From contig JAZQCD010000026.1 in the NCBI GenBank assembly GCA_045546135.1, positions 1-20,341 on the forward strand: a stretch of DNA of 20,341 nucleotides. Direction: 5' to 3'. Source of the stretch: RUG13409 sp045546135. GTDB taxonomy: Bacteria > Bacillota > Clostridia > Peptostreptococcales > Anaerovoracaceae. Within the stretch, counting starts at the first letter, position 1, and every line of letters starts with the position of its first letter. The translations under genes and the position numbers were made by a program. The notes beneath the pieces are model-generated. The model ran no database searches. It had not been told where the DNA came from and worked only from the letters and a program-made list of their open reading frames with translations. Below are positions 1 through 7,658 of the stretch, piece by piece.

Positions 1-60
1 AAAAAAGAATAAATGGTAATGTTTTCTTCTTTTTCCATCTATTCTTATCAATTTTTGAAA

Positions 61-140
61 ACTTAAATTCCACTCCGTAGAATTTACTTTTACAACATAG
101 AACTTAAGTTTACAAAGTGGAAGTTACTTTTACAAGTCAC
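61..140. repeat. Four degenerate 20-bp tandem repeats, possible IS21-like element end
   Basis: Four consecutive units of exactly 20 bases (61-80, 81-100, 101-120, 121-140) share the pattern AAnTTACTTTTACAAnnnnG. Units 2, 3 and 4 are the most alike (for example AATTTACTTTTACAACATAG and AAGTTACTTTTACAAGTCAC); unit 1 is more diverged. Read on the minus strand the array starts TGACTTGTAAAAGTAACTTC, so an element boundary of the form TG...CA would fall at about position 139. Arrays of roughly 20-bp transposase-binding repeats at TG/CA ends are known for IS21-family elements, which supports an element extending off the left edge. No istA or istB coding sequence is visible here. An iteron-like or regulator-binding array is the alternative. 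Confidence 0.5.
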
Positions 141-152
141 CTAAAAAACTCC

Positions 153-183
153 AAAAAAAGGCATAGTCCCGGAGGACTATGCC
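153..183 (-). terminator. Rho-independent terminator after ileS
   Basis: A perfect 10-bp stem (GGCATAGTCC at 160-169 with GGACTATGCC at 174-183) closes a four-base loop. On the minus strand the loop reads UCCG closed by C-G, an unusually stable UNCG-type tetraloop. Seven U residues follow (A-run at 153-159 on the plus strand). It begins 11 bases after the ileS stop codon and clearly ends the ppt-recX/ileS transcript. Confidence 0.93.
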
Positions 184-194
184 GCTTTTAAAGA

Positions 195-3100
195 TCATAT
201 CTTTTCTACAGCAATACCGGTGCTGTGTCCGTTGATGTCAGCCTTTTCGTCTGCAGCTGCAAAATCTATTGAGTCTGCAAGAGTCTCTGAGCAAATGTAT
301 GCGCTATACTCCATTGCAGCCTTCTTAACATCCTCATCTGCATCGAGAGTGATGGTTATGCGGTCCATCATCTCAAGGTCCTTTGCTTTTCTAAGCTGCT
401 GGATCTTTGAAACTATCTCTCTTGCAAGTCCTTCACGAATAAGGTCGTCAGTGACTTCCGTGTTGAGTATTACGGATACTCCGCCCTCAAGGGCAACGTC
501 GAAGCCTTCTTTTGCAGATACTGCAGAACTTACCATTTCAGGAGTGACTTCGGTCTCTTCGCCTGCAAGGTCAAGGACAGTCTTGCCCTTTTCTGCCATC
601 TCTGAAAGAAATGCCTTTGGATCCACCTTTGCAAGTGCTGCTCCGAATGCTTTTATCTTTGATCCAAGAACAGGTCCTGCAGCTCTGAAGTCAGGCTTCA
701 GACTGTAGTTGATATATGTATCCATGTTCTTTTCGAAGATGACTTCCTTTACATTGAGTTCTTCCTTGATAAGACCTGCCATGTAGCCTATCTTTTCTTC
801 GAAAGCACCGTCTATGAGAAGTTCTGAAAGAGGCTGACGCACCTTGAGCTTTGTCTTTTCTCTTACGCCTCTGCCCATGGTGACTATCTGCCTTACAAGG
901 TCCATCCTCTCCTCGAGACCGTCGTCAAAGAGTTTTTCATCGGCCTTTGGATAATATGCAAGGTGAACAGACTCTTCGCCTGTAAGAGCCATATACATCT
1001 CGTCAGAAATGAACGGAGCGATAGGCGCAATGAGTCTTGAAACTCCGCAGAGAACTTCATAGGTAGTAGAATATACAGCCTTCTTGTCCTCATCCATACC
1101 CTCTGCATAGAATCTTCTTCTTGCGCGGCGTATGTACCAGTTTGAAAGGTCTTCGATGACGAAGTCCTGAATGAGGTGCACGACTCTGTTGTGATCGTAG
1201 TCGTCAAAAGCTTCTGTTACAGCCTTAGCAAGGTGGTTATACTTTGAAAGTATCCATCTGTCGAGTTCAGGGCGCTTTGCATAGTCGACAAAACAGGTAG
1301 ATGCATCTATATCATCCGTATTTGCATAAAGAGTAAAGAAGTTATATACATTCCTTAAAGTTCCGAAGAACTTTCCCTGTATCTCCTTGAGACCGTCCTC
1401 ATCGAATTTTGTCGGGACCCAAACAGGAGATACGTAAAGAAGATACCATCTGGTAGCATCTGCGCCGTATTTATCAAAGAGCGCAAAGGGATCTACGGTA
1501 TTTCCCTTGTGCTTTGACATCTTCTTTCCTTCCTTGTCAAGAACCAGGTCGTTTACAAGAACGTTCTTATAAGGAGCTCTGCCCTTGATGAAAGTGGAAA
1601 TTGCCATGAGGGAATAGAACCAGCCTCTTGTCTGGTCTATACCTTCGCATATGAAATCTGCAGGGAAATATTCTGTGTCGAATTCTTCCTTGTGTTCAAA
1701 CGGATAATGCCTTTGAGCATATGGCATGGCGCCTGAATCGAACCAGCAGTCCATGACCTCAGGGATACGGCTCATGGTCTCGCCGCACTCAGGGCATTTG
1801 ATATGTACATCGTCAACATACGGGCGATGGAGTTCAATGGTCTCGTCTATATCTTCTATGGCCTTTTCAACGAGTTCTGCTCTTGATCCGATACTTTCAA
1901 GATGACCGCATCCCGGGCATCTCCAGATGTTTATAGGAGTACCCCAATAACGGTTACGGGATATTGCCCAGTCCTTTACGTCGGCGAGCCAATTACCGAA
2001 CCTTCCTTCGCCTACATAATCAGGATGCCAGGAAACTGTGTTGTTGTTTGCAACAAGTTTATCCTTAAGATCCGTCATCCTTATGTACCAGGATGGTTTT
2101 GCATAGTATACAAGAGGGGTATCGCATCTCCAGCAGTGTGGATAGTTGTGCTCGAGCTTTTCCTTTGAATAGAGCTTTCCTTCTGCTGCGAGCCATTTGA
2201 TGATCTCAACATCAAGGCCTTCTTCCATGATGAAGTGACCTGCCCATGGAGTTGCGGTATATTTTCCTTCTTCATCTACAGGATTTACTACAGCTACGCC
2301 GTATTTCTTTCCTGCGTTGTAGTCGTCTTCACCGAATGCAGGAGCACAGTGAACTATGCCTGTACCGTCTTCTGTGCTGACATAATCTGCAGTTCCTACG
2401 AAAAATGCTTTCCCCGGGACCTCAACGAAGGGCATGAGCTGTTCATATTCCATGCCTTCAAGATCTCTTCCCTTGTATCTTTCAACTACAGTATACTCTC
2501 CCTGAGGACCGAGAGCTGCCTCAAGACGGGCCTCTGCAAGTATGTAGTACTTGCCGTTTTGTTCTGCTTTTACATAATCGATATCAGGTCCTACTGCAAG
2601 GAACTCGTTGGATGCAAGGGTCCATGCAGTTGTAGTCCATGCGAGGAAGTAAGTATTCTCTTCGCCCTTTTTCTTAAATGGAACATACAAAGATGTGACC
2701 TTGATCATCTTGTATCCCTGAGCCACTTCGTGGGATGCAAGTCCTGTTCCGCAGCGAGGACAATATGGAAGGACTTTGTGTCCCTCGTATATGAGCCCTG
2801 CTTTAAAGAACTCTTTGAGTATCCACCAACCTGTCTCGATATAGTTGTTATCGAGAGTTATATACGGATCGTCAAGATCTACCATATATCCCATGCGGTG
2901 GGTCATATCTCTCCAAAGAGCCTCATAGGTAAATACTGAAGCTCTGCACTTCTCGTTGAATTCCTTGATGCCGTATTTCTCTATATCCTTCTTTCCTGAG
3001 AAACCGAGCTGTTTTTCGACCTCGATCTCAACAGGAAGTCCGTGAGTATCCCATCCTGCTTTTCTGCTGACTCTGAAGCCCTGCATGGTCTTGTATCTGC

Positions 3101-3302
3101 AGACTGAGTCCTTGAGGGTCCTTGCGATAACATGATGGATCCCCGGTTTGCCGTTTGCCGTAGGAGGTCCTTCATAGAAAAGGAAATTGGGCTGGCCGTC
3201 TCTTGTTTCAACGCATTTTGAAAGAAGATCCGCTTCATCCCATTTGTCAGCTTGCTCAAGCTGAACTTCTGCTATTGGTCTGTCTGATAGATTCTTGTAC
3301 AT
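195..3302 (-). CDS. ileS: Isoleucyl-tRNA synthetase, type 2 (IleS2) with GxHH signature
   Basis: Charges tRNA-Ile with isoleucine in the cytoplasm. The protein has 1035 residues. In order one sees the N-terminal catalytic core with the class I signature region PPTANGKPGIHHV (residues 46-58), the CP1 editing domain with WTTTAWTLASNE and GTGIVHCAPAFGEDDY, the KMSKH loop (594-598, in place of KMSKS), and an anticodon-binding C-terminal half. Pairs of CxxC occur at CPRCG, WRCPGCG and CPECG. The length and motifs fit the eukaryote-like IleS2 branch. The normal HxGH motif is replaced by G54-I-H-H57. In published work on Bacilli IleS2 this swap goes with very high mupirocin resistance; resistance here is inferred. 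The ATG follows an AGGTGA ribosome site. It lies 19 bases after the PPTase-RecX stop, with no room for a T-box leader between them. Whether the genome also has a type 1 ileS cannot be told from here. Confidence 0.97.
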   Translation of the reverse strand: MYKNLSDRPIAEVQLEQADKWDEADLLSKCVETRDGQPNFLFYEGPPTANGKPGIHHVIARTLKDSVCRYKTMQGFRVSRKAGWDTHGLPVEIEVEKQLGFSGKKDIEKYGIKEFNEKCRASVFTYEALWRDMTHRMGYMVDLDDPYITLDNNYIETGWWILKEFFKAGLIYEGHKVLPYCPRCGTGLASHEVAQGYKMIKVTSLYVPFKKKGEENTYFLAWTTTAWTLASNEFLAVGPDIDYVKAEQNGKYYILAEARLEAALGPQGEYTVVERYKGRDLEGMEYEQLMPFVEVPGKAFFVGTADYVSTEDGTGIVHCAPAFGEDDYNAGKKYGVAVVNPVDEEGKYTATPWAGHFIMEEGLDVEIIKWLAAEGKLYSKEKLEHNYPHCWRCDTPLVYYAKPSWYIRMTDLKDKLVANNNTVSWHPDYVGEGRFGNWLADVKDWAISRNRYWGTPINIWRCPGCGHLESIGSRAELVEKAIEDIDETIELHRPYVDDVHIKCPECGETMSRIPEVMDCWFDSGAMPYAQRHYPFEHKEEFDTEYFPADFICEGIDQTRGWFYSLMAISTFIKGRAPYKNVLVNDLVLDKEGKKMSKHKGNTVDPFALFDKYGADATRWYLLYVSPVWVPTKFDEDGLKEIQGKFFGTLRNVYNFFTLYANTDDIDASTCFVDYAKRPELDRWILSKYNHLAKAVTEAFDDYDHNRVVHLIQDFVIEDLSNWYIRRARRRFYAEGMDEDKKAVYSTTYEVLCGVSRLIAPIAPFISDEMYMALTGEESVHLAYYPKADEKLFDDGLEERMDLVRQIVTMGRGVREKTKLKVRQPLSELLIDGAFEEKIGYMAGLIKEELNVKEVIFEKNMDTYINYSLKPDFRAAGPVLGSKIKAFGAALAKVDPKAFLSEMAEKGKTVLDLAGEETEVTPEMVSSAVSAKEGFDVALEGGVSVILNTEVTDDLIREGLAREIVSKIQQLRKAKDLEMMDRITITLDADEDVKKAAMEYSAYICSETLADSIDFAAADEKADINGHSTGIAVEKI

Positions 3303-3321
3303 ATCTTCACCTAATACTGTA

Positions 3322-4260
3322 TTAATTCAACTTTTGGATTATATCATAAACAAGGTATGTATCATACCCCAAAGAAGAGAGTTTTCTTGCTATTTTAGCC
3401 TTTGTTTTATCATCAAGAGGGCCCTTTGCAGCCATTTTAGATGCAATGTCTTCTGCTCTTTCTCTGTCTCCATCCTTATGCTTTGCCGCTTCCTTTTCAG
3501 AATCTGAGGCTGAGACTCCTTTTTTCTTCAGTTCAAACACTATCCTCTTTGAAGAATATCCCTTTGCAGCATATTTTTCTCCAAGGCTCCTTGCGTACTC
3601 TTCGTCGTTTAAAAAACCTCTGTCAAGGAGCTTTTCTACAGCTTCCTTTGTCTCATCTTCGGAATATCCTTTGCCGATGAGTTTCTTTTCCATGGTCTTT
3701 GCTGACACGCCGAACATATCTAGGATATCTGCTCCTGCTTCAAGAGCAGATCTGTTCATAGGAGCTTCGTAATTATACTCTTCTATTTCTATAGGCTGGG
3801 TAGATCCAAAGACAAGGTTTTTATATACAGCTCCGTAGACACTGGTCTCAAGGTTTTCTTCAAAGCCTTCAAGGACGCAAAAGCTGCCAAAGCCCATGGA
3901 AAGGCCTTTGCCCATATATTTTGAATAGCTCTCTTTTTTTGTCCATATGGAAAGAAACTCTTCTCTCCACTCCCTGCTCCCTGGGGAAAGAGGAGCAAGG
4001 TATTCCTGCTCTTTTGCATGAAGCTTTTTTACTGCGCTGTAGCTTAGCTTCCTTGAAAGTTCTTCCATGTCTATTCCCACAGGACTTTCTGAAAAAGCGC
4101 AGGCCCAATGCCCTTTAGTGTCGGTGATAGAAACATATCCATCCGCTACAAGGGGAGCTCCTTTTGCGTCGTGAGCAAGTCTTTGCCCGCTGATAGCAAA
4201 GACTATGTCTTCTGACTTATATATTCTGTTTTTTTCTTTTTTAACAAGATATATCTTCAT
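3322..4260 (-). CDS. Fusion of 4'-phosphopantetheinyl transferase and RecX
   Basis: One continuous reading frame (312 residues from this ATG) joins two unrelated families. Residues 1 to about 165 look like a short Sfp-type 4'-phosphopantetheinyl transferase, which moves phosphopantetheine from CoA to carrier proteins. Visible motifs are VGIDMEE (61-67; likely Mg ligands D64 and E66) and SIWTKKESYSKYMGKGL (104-120, with E110). Residues from about 170 to 312 are a complete RecX domain of three-helix repeats, including LLDRGFLNDEEYARSLGEKY (211-230) and YSSKRIVFELKKKGV (235-249); RecX modulates RecA filaments. An upstream in-frame ATG at 4281 would add seven residues, but it sits inside a terminator hairpin. 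MKIYLV at 4260 resembles a normal PPTase start, so I chose it; neither has a convincing ribosome site. ileS follows after 19 bases. Both halves look intact; the functional link between them is unknown. Confidence 0.88.
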   Translation of the reverse strand: MKIYLVKKEKNRIYKSEDIVFAISGQRLAHDAKGAPLVADGYVSITDTKGHWACAFSESPVGIDMEELSRKLSYSAVKKLHAKEQEYLAPLSPGSREWREEFLSIWTKKESYSKYMGKGLSMGFGSFCVLEGFEENLETSVYGAVYKNLVFGSTQPIEIEEYNYEAPMNRSALEAGADILDMFGVSAKTMEKKLIGKGYSEDETKEAVEKLLDRGFLNDEEYARSLGEKYAAKGYSSKRIVFELKKKGVSASDSEKEAAKHKDGDRERAEDIASKMAAKGPLDDKTKAKIARKLSSLGYDTYLVYDIIQKLN

Positions 4261-4266
4261 ATCGAT

Positions 4267-4292
4267 AAAAAGCCGCCGCATAAGGCGGCGGC
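4267..4292 (-). terminator. Hairpin terminator at end of the ftsE-to-transporter operon
   Basis: An 8-bp all-GC stem (GCCGCCGC at 4272-4279 with GCGGCGGC at 4285-4292) has a five-base loop and is followed on the minus strand by five U residues. It begins 23 bases after the transporter stop codon and ends only seven bases before the chosen ATG of the PPTase-RecX gene. It may therefore separate the two transcription units and also act as a 5' structure on any read-through transcript. Confidence 0.85.
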
Positions 4293-4315
4293 AAAAAGCA
4301 CTTGATAAAATGCGA

Positions 4316-5698
4316 TCAGCTAAAGAATCCCGGCATAAAGAAGAGCCATACGAGTATATATCCTGTAGTCACGGCTGTGAGCGTGAAGGGAACAGAATAT
4401 TTCATGAAGGTCTTATTTTCGACTTCAAAGCCTTCTCTTCTCAAAATGCCTATTCCTGTGATATTTGCAGATGCTCCTACCGGAGTAAGATTTCCTCCTA
4501 AGGTAGCTCCTACCAAAAGTCCGAAGTAAAGGACATACCTGCTGAAAGGATATGCATCGGACTGCATGAAGTTATCAGTAAGTACTGCAACTACAGGCAG
4601 CATGGTAGCAACGTAAGGTATGTTGTCTATAAATGCTGAAATGAGCACTGACATCCATACTATGATGGTGTATGCAAGGAGCATGGAGCCTTTGCTTAAG
4701 GAACTTCCTCCGCAAAGTTTGAATATGCCGTTTGCAAGAAGGTCGATTATACCGGCTTCCTTTATGGCGCCTATTACTATGAACAATCCTGCAAGAAGGA
4801 AGAGAGTATAGAAATCAAGTTCCTTAAAGCATCTGAGAGAGTCCTTTGCGCTCTTTTCTTTAACAGTCTTTCTGATTATGCCTATGAGGAAATACGTAAG
4901 GCATATAAGGCCGTTGGAAATGTCCGGCTTATAGAACTGTCCGGGAGCTGCTGCATCCTTGTAAGGGATAAAGGAAGCTGCAATAAGAGTAAGGACCGTA
5001 AGTCCGAGGAGCCATGTAGGGACCTTGTCCTCTACATCAGTGTGTCCTTCTATATTGACAGGATCCTTTTGCTTTCTGAACATGAAATAGATGATGACAG
5101 TGCTAAGGATAGCTCCTATCTCAGTTACGAAGAACATTCCCGGAGTTCCGTTGAGGAAGAAGAAATCCATGAAGTCGAGTTCTGCTGCCTTTGCAAGAAG
5201 TATTGACGTAGTATCGCCGACAAGAGTGGCAGCTCCCTGAAGGTTAGACGAAATGGATATGCATATTATGACAGGGACCGGAGATATCTCCAGTTTCTTG
5301 CATATTGCAAGAGCAACAGGAGCTATCATGAGTACTGTTGCCACATTGTCAACAAAAGCTGAGACTATGCCTGCAAAAAGGCTCATGATGACTACCATCC
5401 ACTTAACATCCGGGACCTTTTCGACTATGATCTCGCTGAGTCTTTTGGGCATGCCGGAATCGATAAAAAGTCCTACGGTTCCCATGATACCGGCGATCAT
5501 CATGAGGACGTTCCAATCTATCTCTCCAAGGGCATCTATGGGTGAATATGAAAAGCTGTCAAAGACGCCGATAGACCCCAGGATCACAAAGATGAGAGCC
5601 GACCCGCATGCTACATAGGGCCTGATCTTTTCCATTGAAAAGATCATTATGTAAGTGATCGCAAAGATGATCAGACAAACAAGTGTTGCCGTATTCAT
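4316..5698 (-). CDS. ArsB/NhaD-type (SLC13-like) membrane ion transporter
   Basis: A 460-residue integral membrane protein with about 11-12 hydrophobic segments across its whole length. Two related halves each carry a DN motif, AFVDNVATVLMIAPVALAI in the first and FIDNIPYVATMLPVVAVL in the second. Each half also has a family signature, SSNLQGAATLVGDTTS and GGNLTPVGASANITGIGILR. This inverted-repeat layout is typical of the ion transporter superfamily that contains arsenite permeases, NhaD Na+/H+ antiporters and SLC13 carriers. The substrate cannot be read from the sequence, and no arsR, arsA or arsC lies nearby, so arsenite export is not favoured. Its AGGAGGT ribosome site overlaps the stop codon of the upstream PrsW gene, which suggests coupling, but the 12-base spacing to the ATG is long. 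It is the last gene before the operon terminator. Confidence 0.88.
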   Translation of the reverse strand: MNTATLVCLIIFAITYIMIFSMEKIRPYVACGSALIFVILGSIGVFDSFSYSPIDALGEIDWNVLMMIAGIMGTVGLFIDSGMPKRLSEIIVEKVPDVKWMVVIMSLFAGIVSAFVDNVATVLMIAPVALAICKKLEISPVPVIICISISSNLQGAATLVGDTTSILLAKAAELDFMDFFFLNGTPGMFFVTEIGAILSTVIIYFMFRKQKDPVNIEGHTDVEDKVPTWLLGLTVLTLIAASFIPYKDAAAPGQFYKPDISNGLICLTYFLIGIIRKTVKEKSAKDSLRCFKELDFYTLFLLAGLFIVIGAIKEAGIIDLLANGIFKLCGGSSLSKGSMLLAYTIIVWMSVLISAFIDNIPYVATMLPVVAVLTDNFMQSDAYPFSRYVLYFGLLVGATLGGNLTPVGASANITGIGILRREGFEVENKTFMKYSVPFTLTAVTTGYILVWLFFMPGFFS

Positions 5699-5715
5699 AT
5701 ATATATTTATACCTC

Positions 5716-6447
5716 CTATAGATATTCGTCGTTAGCAGAGAGCTTCTTTACCATGGAGTAGCTTATGATGAACATGACAGCAACGAAAACTACAAAGATA
5801 ATGGTCGCATATGCATTGGTCATGGAAGCTATGAAGTCGTAGCAACCGTGGATGACCATTGGCATTGCAACGCAAAGTCTCTTGCATGTCTTTTCCATTT
5901 CTGCATCGCCTCTTAATTGGCTCCTCTTTGCAAGTCCGTACCACACTCCCATGAAAACGCCAAAGCATGCGTGTCCGGGGACTGCGGTTATGGCTCTTAC
6001 AAGAGCTGTAGTAAGTCCGTATATGAGCACGTACTGAATGTTTTCCCAAAGGGCAAACCCAAGAGATATGGTGACTGCATAAACAACGCCGTCGAATTTG
6101 CAGTTGAATTCCGGAGACATCCAGGTGCTCTTACTCAGCACTGCATATTTTGCTGCTTCTTCGGACAGTCCTACGATAAAAAAGTATAGGATGAATCTGT
6201 AAAGGACCGTAGCCTCATTAAAGATAGCGTCAAGGATCAATATACCGAGCCTTTCGCACATTACTGCTATAAAGGTGGATACGATGCCCATGAGAACGAG
6301 TCTTCCTAACATGCTGTGAGATTCGGGTTCCAATCTGTCGTGTTTGTAAATGAATCTCAAGAGAAAGAAGGCCGGTACTACGGCCGCAACTATGAGTATG
6401 ATATTGCCGCTGTAGAAAGAAGTCATCAAAGGTATGAGCGATCTCAT
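5716..6447 (-). CDS. prsW: PrsW-family intramembrane metalloprotease
   Basis: A 243-residue polytopic membrane protein with about seven to eight hydrophobic segments. It shows the PrsW motif set: SEEAAKY with E96 and E97 (EExxK), FDGVVYAVTISLGFALWENI (118-137), PGHACFGVFMG with H159, and HGCYDF with H200. Glutamates and histidines in these positions are thought to hold the catalytic metal. In Bacillus subtilis PrsW makes the first cut in the anti-sigma factor RsiW, and related proteins activate sigma factors in clostridia. No sigma/anti-sigma pair lies in this window, so the target here is unknown. The gene starts in a TAATG overlap with the upstream S41 protease and has a strong AAGGAGG site, so the two proteases are probably made together. 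Confidence 0.9.
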   Translation of the reverse strand: MRSLIPLMTSFYSGNIILIVAAVVPAFFLLRFIYKHDRLEPESHSMLGRLVLMGIVSTFIAVMCERLGILILDAIFNEATVLYRFILYFFIVGLSEEAAKYAVLSKSTWMSPEFNCKFDGVVYAVTISLGFALWENIQYVLIYGLTTALVRAITAVPGHACFGVFMGVWYGLAKRSQLRGDAEMEKTCKRLCVAMPMVIHGCYDFIASMTNAYATIIFVVFVAVMFIISYSMVKKLSANDEYL

Positions 6448-7658
6448 TACATTCCCTCCTTAAGTATCTCTATTGCTTTATTGAGCTGAGCGTCGTTTAC
6501 AAGGAATCCCTGCTCGTCGTAGCAGTCCTCTGTAAGTTCGACTTCAACATCAGGTGTTATACCTACTCCGTGTATAGGATTGCCGTTTGGAGAAAGGTAT
6601 TGAAGTTCTGTATACTTTACAGCGCTTCCGTCAGACATGGTCATGACATTTTGTATTATGCCCTTTCCGTAGCTTAGGGTGCCGACTATGGTACCTTCTT
6701 TGTTGTCCTGTATGCCGGCGCTGAGTATCTCAGATGATGATGCTGTATTTCCGTTTATGAGTACAACATAGGGAAGAGAGGTCCTTCCGTCTACGGTTTT
6801 GTAGGTGCTGGTCCTTCCGTTGTGGTCTATGGTGCTGACGACGACGCCCTGGTCCATGAGTTCATCTGCAACTGTTCTTGCAGCTGAGACAAGGCCGCCT
6901 CCGTTGTCCCTTAGGTCTATTACAAGGCCCTTAGCGCCTGCATTTTCTGCTTTTGTAAGAGCTGCCTTGAAATCCTTGCCTGTTTCTCCTATGAACTCCG
7001 ATATCTGAATATATGCTATATCATCATCCAGCATCTCATATACGACAGATTCTACGGGGATCTCTGCCCTTGTTATTTCAACTTCGTAAGTCTCTTCGCT
7101 CCTTAAAAAGCCCATGGTGACAGTAGTCCCAAGTTCGCCTCTTATGGTATCTCTTAAGCTGTCTCCGTCCAGTTCCCTTGCGTCCATGCCGTTCACAGAG
7201 ATTATGATATCTCCCTTCCTTACGCCCCGAGCGTATGCCGGACCTTTTGTATTGACAGCAATTACATAAAAACCTGACTCCAAAGGCTCATTGAGGAAGG
7301 TTATGCCTACTCCGTAATAGGTCTCCGTACCAAATAAAGACTCAAGGTATGCTTGATAATCCTCTGCTGTGATGTACTCGGAATACTTGTCTCCAAGTCC
7401 GTCCACAAGGCCGTAGTAGGCTGATTCCATAAGCGCCGCTTCATCGACTTCGATATAGTAGTTGTTTAAGAGGAAATTCCTGATCTCGTCAAGTTTTCCA
7501 TACTCTGATTCATAATATGAGAGTCTCTCATAATCGTCGCCGGAAACTGTATAGTTTCCGCCGGCTCCGCCTCTCATAAGGATTATGGTCCCAGCGCTTC
7601 CTACAAGCAGCGCTGCGATCACAATAAAAATTACTGTTCGTTTACTGATCTCTATCAT
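6447..7658 (-). CDS. S41-family C-terminal processing protease (CtpA/CtpB-like) with PDZ domain
   Basis: An extracytoplasmic serine protease of 403 residues. An N-terminal signal anchor (about residues 8-28) is followed by an S41 N-terminal helical region, a PDZ domain (about 114-188, YYGVGITF ... VRKGDIIISVNGMD) and the protease core. The catalytic pair is S307 in NTASSSEI and K332 in YGKGIIQ, 25 residues apart as in Bacillus CtpB (S309/K334), with the conserved Q336 four residues later. These enzymes trim C-termini or cut regulatory membrane proteins; CtpB takes part in sporulation signalling. The gene overlaps recJ by four bases (ATGA) upstream and prsW by one base (TAATG) downstream. Linkage of ctpB to ftsEX is also known in Bacillus, which supports an envelope role. 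Confidence 0.94.
   Translation of the reverse strand: MIEISKRTVIFIVIAALLVGSAGTIILMRGGAGGNYTVSGDDYERLSYYESEYGKLDEIRNFLLNNYYIEVDEAALMESAYYGLVDGLGDKYSEYITAEDYQAYLESLFGTETYYGVGITFLNEPLESGFYVIAVNTKGPAYARGVRKGDIIISVNGMDARELDGDSLRDTIRGELGTTVTMGFLRSEETYEVEITRAEIPVESVVYEMLDDDIAYIQISEFIGETGKDFKAALTKAENAGAKGLVIDLRDNGGGLVSAARTVADELMDQGVVVSTIDHNGRTSTYKTVDGRTSLPYVVLINGNTASSSEILSAGIQDNKEGTIVGTLSYGKGIIQNVMTMSDGSAVKYTELQYLSPNGNPIHGVGITPDVEVELTEDCYDEQGFLVNDAQLNKAIEILKEGM

Noticed and set aside
13..66. A 17-codon plus-strand frame at the left edge
   Set aside because: It is too short, has no ribosome site and cannot be linked to a transposase end without more sequence.
2235..2939. A 234-codon plus-strand open frame opposite ileS
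   Set aside because: It lies antisense to the conserved catalytic and editing regions of IleS, has no ribosome site or recognisable domain, and its Cys/Tyr/Ser-rich composition is typical of a reverse-strand shadow.
4205..4529. Two plus-strand open frames across the terminator between the transporter and the fusion gene
   Set aside because: Both are mostly antisense to coding sequence and pass through a terminator hairpin; no coding signal is apparent.
4316..5698. Arsenite efflux as the function of the ArsB/NhaD-type transporter
   Set aside because: Fold motifs do not separate arsenite, sodium and anion carriers, and no arsenic genes are nearby.
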